This document shows, piece after piece, positions 60,150 to 64,000 of a DNA stretch of 64,000 bases. The position numbers were made by a program, and so were the translations under genes. The notes below the pieces were generated by a model that was not told the DNA's origin, ran no database searches, and worked only from the letters and a program-made list of their open reading frames with translations. Source of the stretch: Monarcha castaneiventris obscurior (Eukaryota; Chordata; Aves; Passeriformes; Monarchidae); assembly GCA_026261815.1 (NCBI GenBank), contig JAMPIT010000059.1:21004001-21068000 (forward strand), written 5' to 3'. The stretch's first letter is position 1. The number at the start of each line of letters is the position of its first letter.

Positions 60150-63100
60150 TTATTCCAGTCGCTCATAATAACTGGCAACACACTAAACATTATGAAGCTG
60201 TGACAAATATTATATTGCTTCACTGTTGAAAAGATGAACCTTATTTCTATCACTGATGTCCTGTAAGTGATATTTTTGTATCCAAAAAGAAAACAGAAGC
60301 TCATTCCTAGCATATTCAGCCTACTATCCAAACTTAGATCTTCAGTGTTAAACACCAGGTGAATGAGTTTTAATTGTCTGAGGTGATCAGTATTCTGGAT
60401 CTCTTCACTGAATTGAATATTTTCCCTTATGTCAGGTCTTCTTTTGCCTATCCTATCTGAGCATCAGCAAAGAACTTCATGGTTTGACATCCACCAGGAA
60501 TAAAGGTATTCTGTGTTACTCATTGTTTCCAAAGTTATTAAAATAAATTTTAATTAATTGCAGATTTTATTAAATCATAAGGATCTTTAAATCATTGTAG
60601 ATAGAAATCATCTTTGCATCATGATTTTTTTCTATGTTGAAATATAGCCTCCGCTGTCAAAGTTTCTGAAATAATGTTGAAATAGAAAACATTGAATCAT
60701 CTTTCATTATGACTGTGTCATCTGATTTTTCAAAACCAAAATTTATTGAAAAATTCTGCCCCTTTTGACTGTATTGTTCAACAAACGCAAGACATGAAAC
60801 TACAGAAGTATTCGAGGTTTTTTTTTTTTTCAAACTTCATTATCAACTTGGTAAGCAGTTAAAAACAAAGTTAACAAAAACCAGCAAATATAAAAACAGT
60901 TAAATGGCCTCATAATTTGCCCCTCTCTATAGTTCTGATTCTTTTGTAACTGTTCCACTGTTCTTCTCAATCGTGCTGGTTGCTTCTTCCAGTTGCTGCT
61001 TTCACTTTGCCTACAAATTCTCCTGATTTTGGGGGATTGAATGTGCAGGGGGTGTTTTACTACTCTTATTTTCATGCCTCAGAATGCAGATTTTTGACTT
61101 CTACTAGGAAAATATTCTTTAAAAAGGTACCATTATTCCAGTCAGCATCAGATTCAAGATAGTTACCCATAATTATTTTCAGTTCTGCATAATTAGAACT
61201 TAAAAGAATCCGGCCTGTGTAGCATTAATTTGGTTGTATTTGTTTCTTTATTCTTATATAGAACTATGGTCAGAAATGAAAGAGAAAGTTTTAAAAAAAT
61301 TCCTGATCTATAAGCATTTTGTCTTATTAGCATGAAAAAGAATCAATATGATAGGGTACTTAAAATAGTGCTGATCCATATTTTACTTAACGAGGAACTC
61401 TGGGATTGTGGGAACAATGTTTCTATCAACTCAAACTCATAAAGGACAAATGGAAGAGAAGTATAAAGAATTATTAGTATTGCAGAGTCAAAGCAAACAA
61501 AAATCTAAATGCATAGTGTTTTGTTTAATTTTTGTCTCCTCAGGGCAAAGGGAGGTGGATTGCACTTATGAGAGAGGCTCTGATTTTGATACAGATGCAG
61601 CAAAGTATTAAAGCATAGGCTTGCTTATTTTCTCTGTGGTTCTTGAGTGTACAGAGAGGAAATTCTTGGAAAAGATCCTATAGCCTTACCTTCTTCTTAT
61701 CAAATACATAACAGAAAATCCTCTTGAAAAATAACTAGCAACAAGGATTTCCTTCAGGGCAAGCATATTAATATATCCTGTTCATTTTTGTTCTTAATGT
61801 GACTGTACTCAGTCATACATATGATTTGAGAATGTATTTCTTTTCTGTGTTTTATCATAGTGTGTCAAAAGTATTCTTACTTTCTTAGAATGATATGAAT
61901 CATGAAGAAATTATGCCTTAATGTCTGAGACCTAGAGATTTTAAATAGAACACCATAGTTCATCGAATGTTGAAATGTACCTTTTGAACAATTTGAGAAG
62001 AATTTGGGACAATGAAGGTGGCAATTCACTATGGAAACTCTAGAAGACGACACAAAATAAAACAGAAGGATTCTGTTTCATCTTGATGCAGCTATGGGCT
62101 GCCTTCTACATTTATGTTTTGATTCGATGTACTCTGGGGATTTGGTTGGTCTGCCATTAGTCTGGAAAGCACAAGAACATATATACACATCTATGTGTCT
62201 ACGCATCTTTAAGTGTTTGGAGAAAGTTTGCCCTTAGGTCACAGTTTGTGACTTGCCATTCTGAGGAAAAAATACAAGTTTTAAAGGCAATCAATCAGTT
62301 GAAGATGATTCCATTAAATGTAGGACAGAGGTGAACCAAAGACAAGGCATGAATGCCAGCAAATCCTCACTTTGGAAGGGTAAAGGTAATATCTTCAGGG
62401 GGTTCATTGCTTCTTATCACCCTTTCCATGTGCAGAGGCCAATGGCAGCCTTCATCACTAGAGTGAGGACAAAGTGCAGGAAGTCAAAAGGCGGGAAGAG
62501 AGACCAAACAGATAAATTGTGATCTGTAGTAAGGCAGAGAAATTCCAGGAAGTTCATAACCCCTATTTCTACTGCAAAGAAAAAGTTACACCCAGGGACA
62601 CACTTGGCAATGCATTATCATGACATGCCCTAGCAGTGGTTGTGAGCATGTAGGTGGTGGAAGCAAGATGACCACGACCATGCCTTCCTGCCCCTGGGGT
62701 TAGAGATAGAAACTCATTCAAAATGAGGCCGTGTAATTTTAATGCAGCACTACATAGCCCAGCATGAATATGTGCCAGGTGAAGGCTTGCAAACAGATCA
62801 GCTCACACAGAGATGCCTTAATTATCATTTTGTTCTTCGTATTACTGTTGCCCACAAGTTTTGATGTATAGAAATATTTATCTTGAATCAGTATCCTAAG
62901 TCTAATCCAGCACCTTTAACATGGAAATAGCTTTAAAGTCCCTCCCTTTAACTTTCCTCACCTTCAACCCTTACCTTTGTAAAAACATGATTCATCATAT
63001 CTAATACGTGTTTTTATTCCTACTCTCTTCCCGAGGTTTTTAAAAATAGTTTGGATTTTTCCATTCATGCTGTGATGAAGAAAAAATAATGTTAAAGCAA

Positions 63101-64000
63101 TGCTGCAGTATCATGCTGGTTGTACACACAGCAGAGCACCAAATTAATTCACAGCATCTGTAATGTTTGATCACCCAAGGGGAGAGATACACAAAGAAAA
63201 TCAGTACCATCTAAAAGCAATTTCTGAAGCAATTTCTTCTGCAGAGATTGTCATGCAAGAGACAATGAATTTGATAAACATCAACACATTACCATCGGAC
63301 CATTCATGGTATGAGTATGAATAAAGTTTTAAAGTAGAGGAGGACCAGAAGAGAACACTAGAAATCTGTGGAAAAAAAGAATATGAGAGATGTCGGCATG
63401 GATACTGGACAGGAACAAGTGTGCTAGATAATGCAATGTCAGCTCCTTCTATGAAACTGTTGGGGCAAGGCAAGGAAAAGTCCACCTCAATAACACATTA
63501 TGATAGTTTTGTCTTTCTAAGACAAAACTAATAGAGCAGCACTTTCCTTTTAGCATTTATTTTGTTTTCTAAACATCAAAATCAATGCATTAAGAATTCT
63601 GAACTGTCAAAAGTATTATATTGTGTAAAACAACAAATGGCATAATTATTATTTGTACTATAATTTGGTAATAAACAGATGCAAAGAATCTGGACGTTTG
63701 TACAGTACATTCATTTGCTAAATGGATAAGTGAAGCACAATAAGTTAGGTTTTCAAAAATACAAAAGGAATTTGGAGGCTAAGCTTGGATTTAATTGATG
63801 ATGGTAGGAAAAAGTTTCAACAGATATTAATAGGGAGTTTAGACAAAGTCTATAGGGAAAACAAACAAACAAGCAAACACAGAATCCCCTCTTGGAAACT
63901 TAGGTGCTTTAAAAACCATTTCTGCCTCTATTTGTGTCAATTATGTAAGCAAGTAAAGCTGCACTACTGGATATATTGAAGGCTGTTCTCAGCATATTAG
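60150..64000. other. Unassigned noncoding stretch to window end
   Basis: No repeat family or gene was recognised. The minus-strand frame 60830-61075 pairs a basic segment with a hydrophobic one but has no known homolog in my knowledge. 62330-62820 is less A+T-rich than its flanks and is the best place here to test for conservation. Confidence 0.5.

Noticed and set aside
60830..61075. Minus-strand frame with a basic stretch and a hydrophobic segment like a small membrane protein
   Set aside because: No recognisable motif, no promoter or splice support, and hydrophobic runs are common in T-rich sequence.

Overview
The window looks like a piece of a bird nuclear genome, most likely a songbird (passerine). 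It is A+T-rich and CpG-poor. The interspersed repeats I can recognise are CR1 LINE fragments and LTRs of endogenous retroviruses (ERVL-like and ERVK-like), with no recognised SINE or DNA transposon. No complete protein-coding gene, rRNA, tRNA, operon or CRISPR array was found. The long open frames are explained by simple repeats, CR1 remnants or chance. The stretch is best read as a gene desert or the inside of a very large intron. The species and chromosome cannot be named from the sequence alone.

Layout. 1-2302: no recognised element. 2303-2938: a complete + strand solo LTR with a 5-bp target duplication. 3690-5740: an antisense CR1 ORF2 fragment (endonuclease region) with a second LTR (4390-4736) inside it. 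7500-8590: an old antisense CR1. 10395-10841 and 15227-15800: two decayed minus-strand LTRs of a common avian type, with a GAA triplet repeat (10943-11030) between them. 18173-18379: a long CCCTT (AAGGG) satellite. 23418-24441: an antisense CR1 whose reverse-transcriptase core is deleted. 28665-28780, 29423-29740 and 31088-31860: further CR1 pieces, including one with an in-place micro-inversion and one tail-to-tail cluster. 37567-37917 (-): an unrecognised, frame-broken coding-like stretch. 43480-43818: a CR1 tail abutting the 3' part of a + strand LTR. 52110-52697: a 588-base polypurine tract. 56053-56577: a sense CR1 3' end. 56701-57249: a complete minus-strand ERVK-type solo LTR with a 6-bp target duplication. 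59546-60149: a + strand LTR with TATA box and polyadenylation signal.

How it fits together. This is a record of repeat insertion and decay. CR1 copies (old to moderately young) were later hit by LTR insertions, and the proviruses were reduced to solo LTRs. The points most worth a second look are two local rearrangements in CR1 DNA that resemble template switching, the very long strand-asymmetric purine repeats, several strong hairpins or palindromes, and a few short open segments with splice-like borders. Those open segments could be exons or decayed genes, and I could not identify them.
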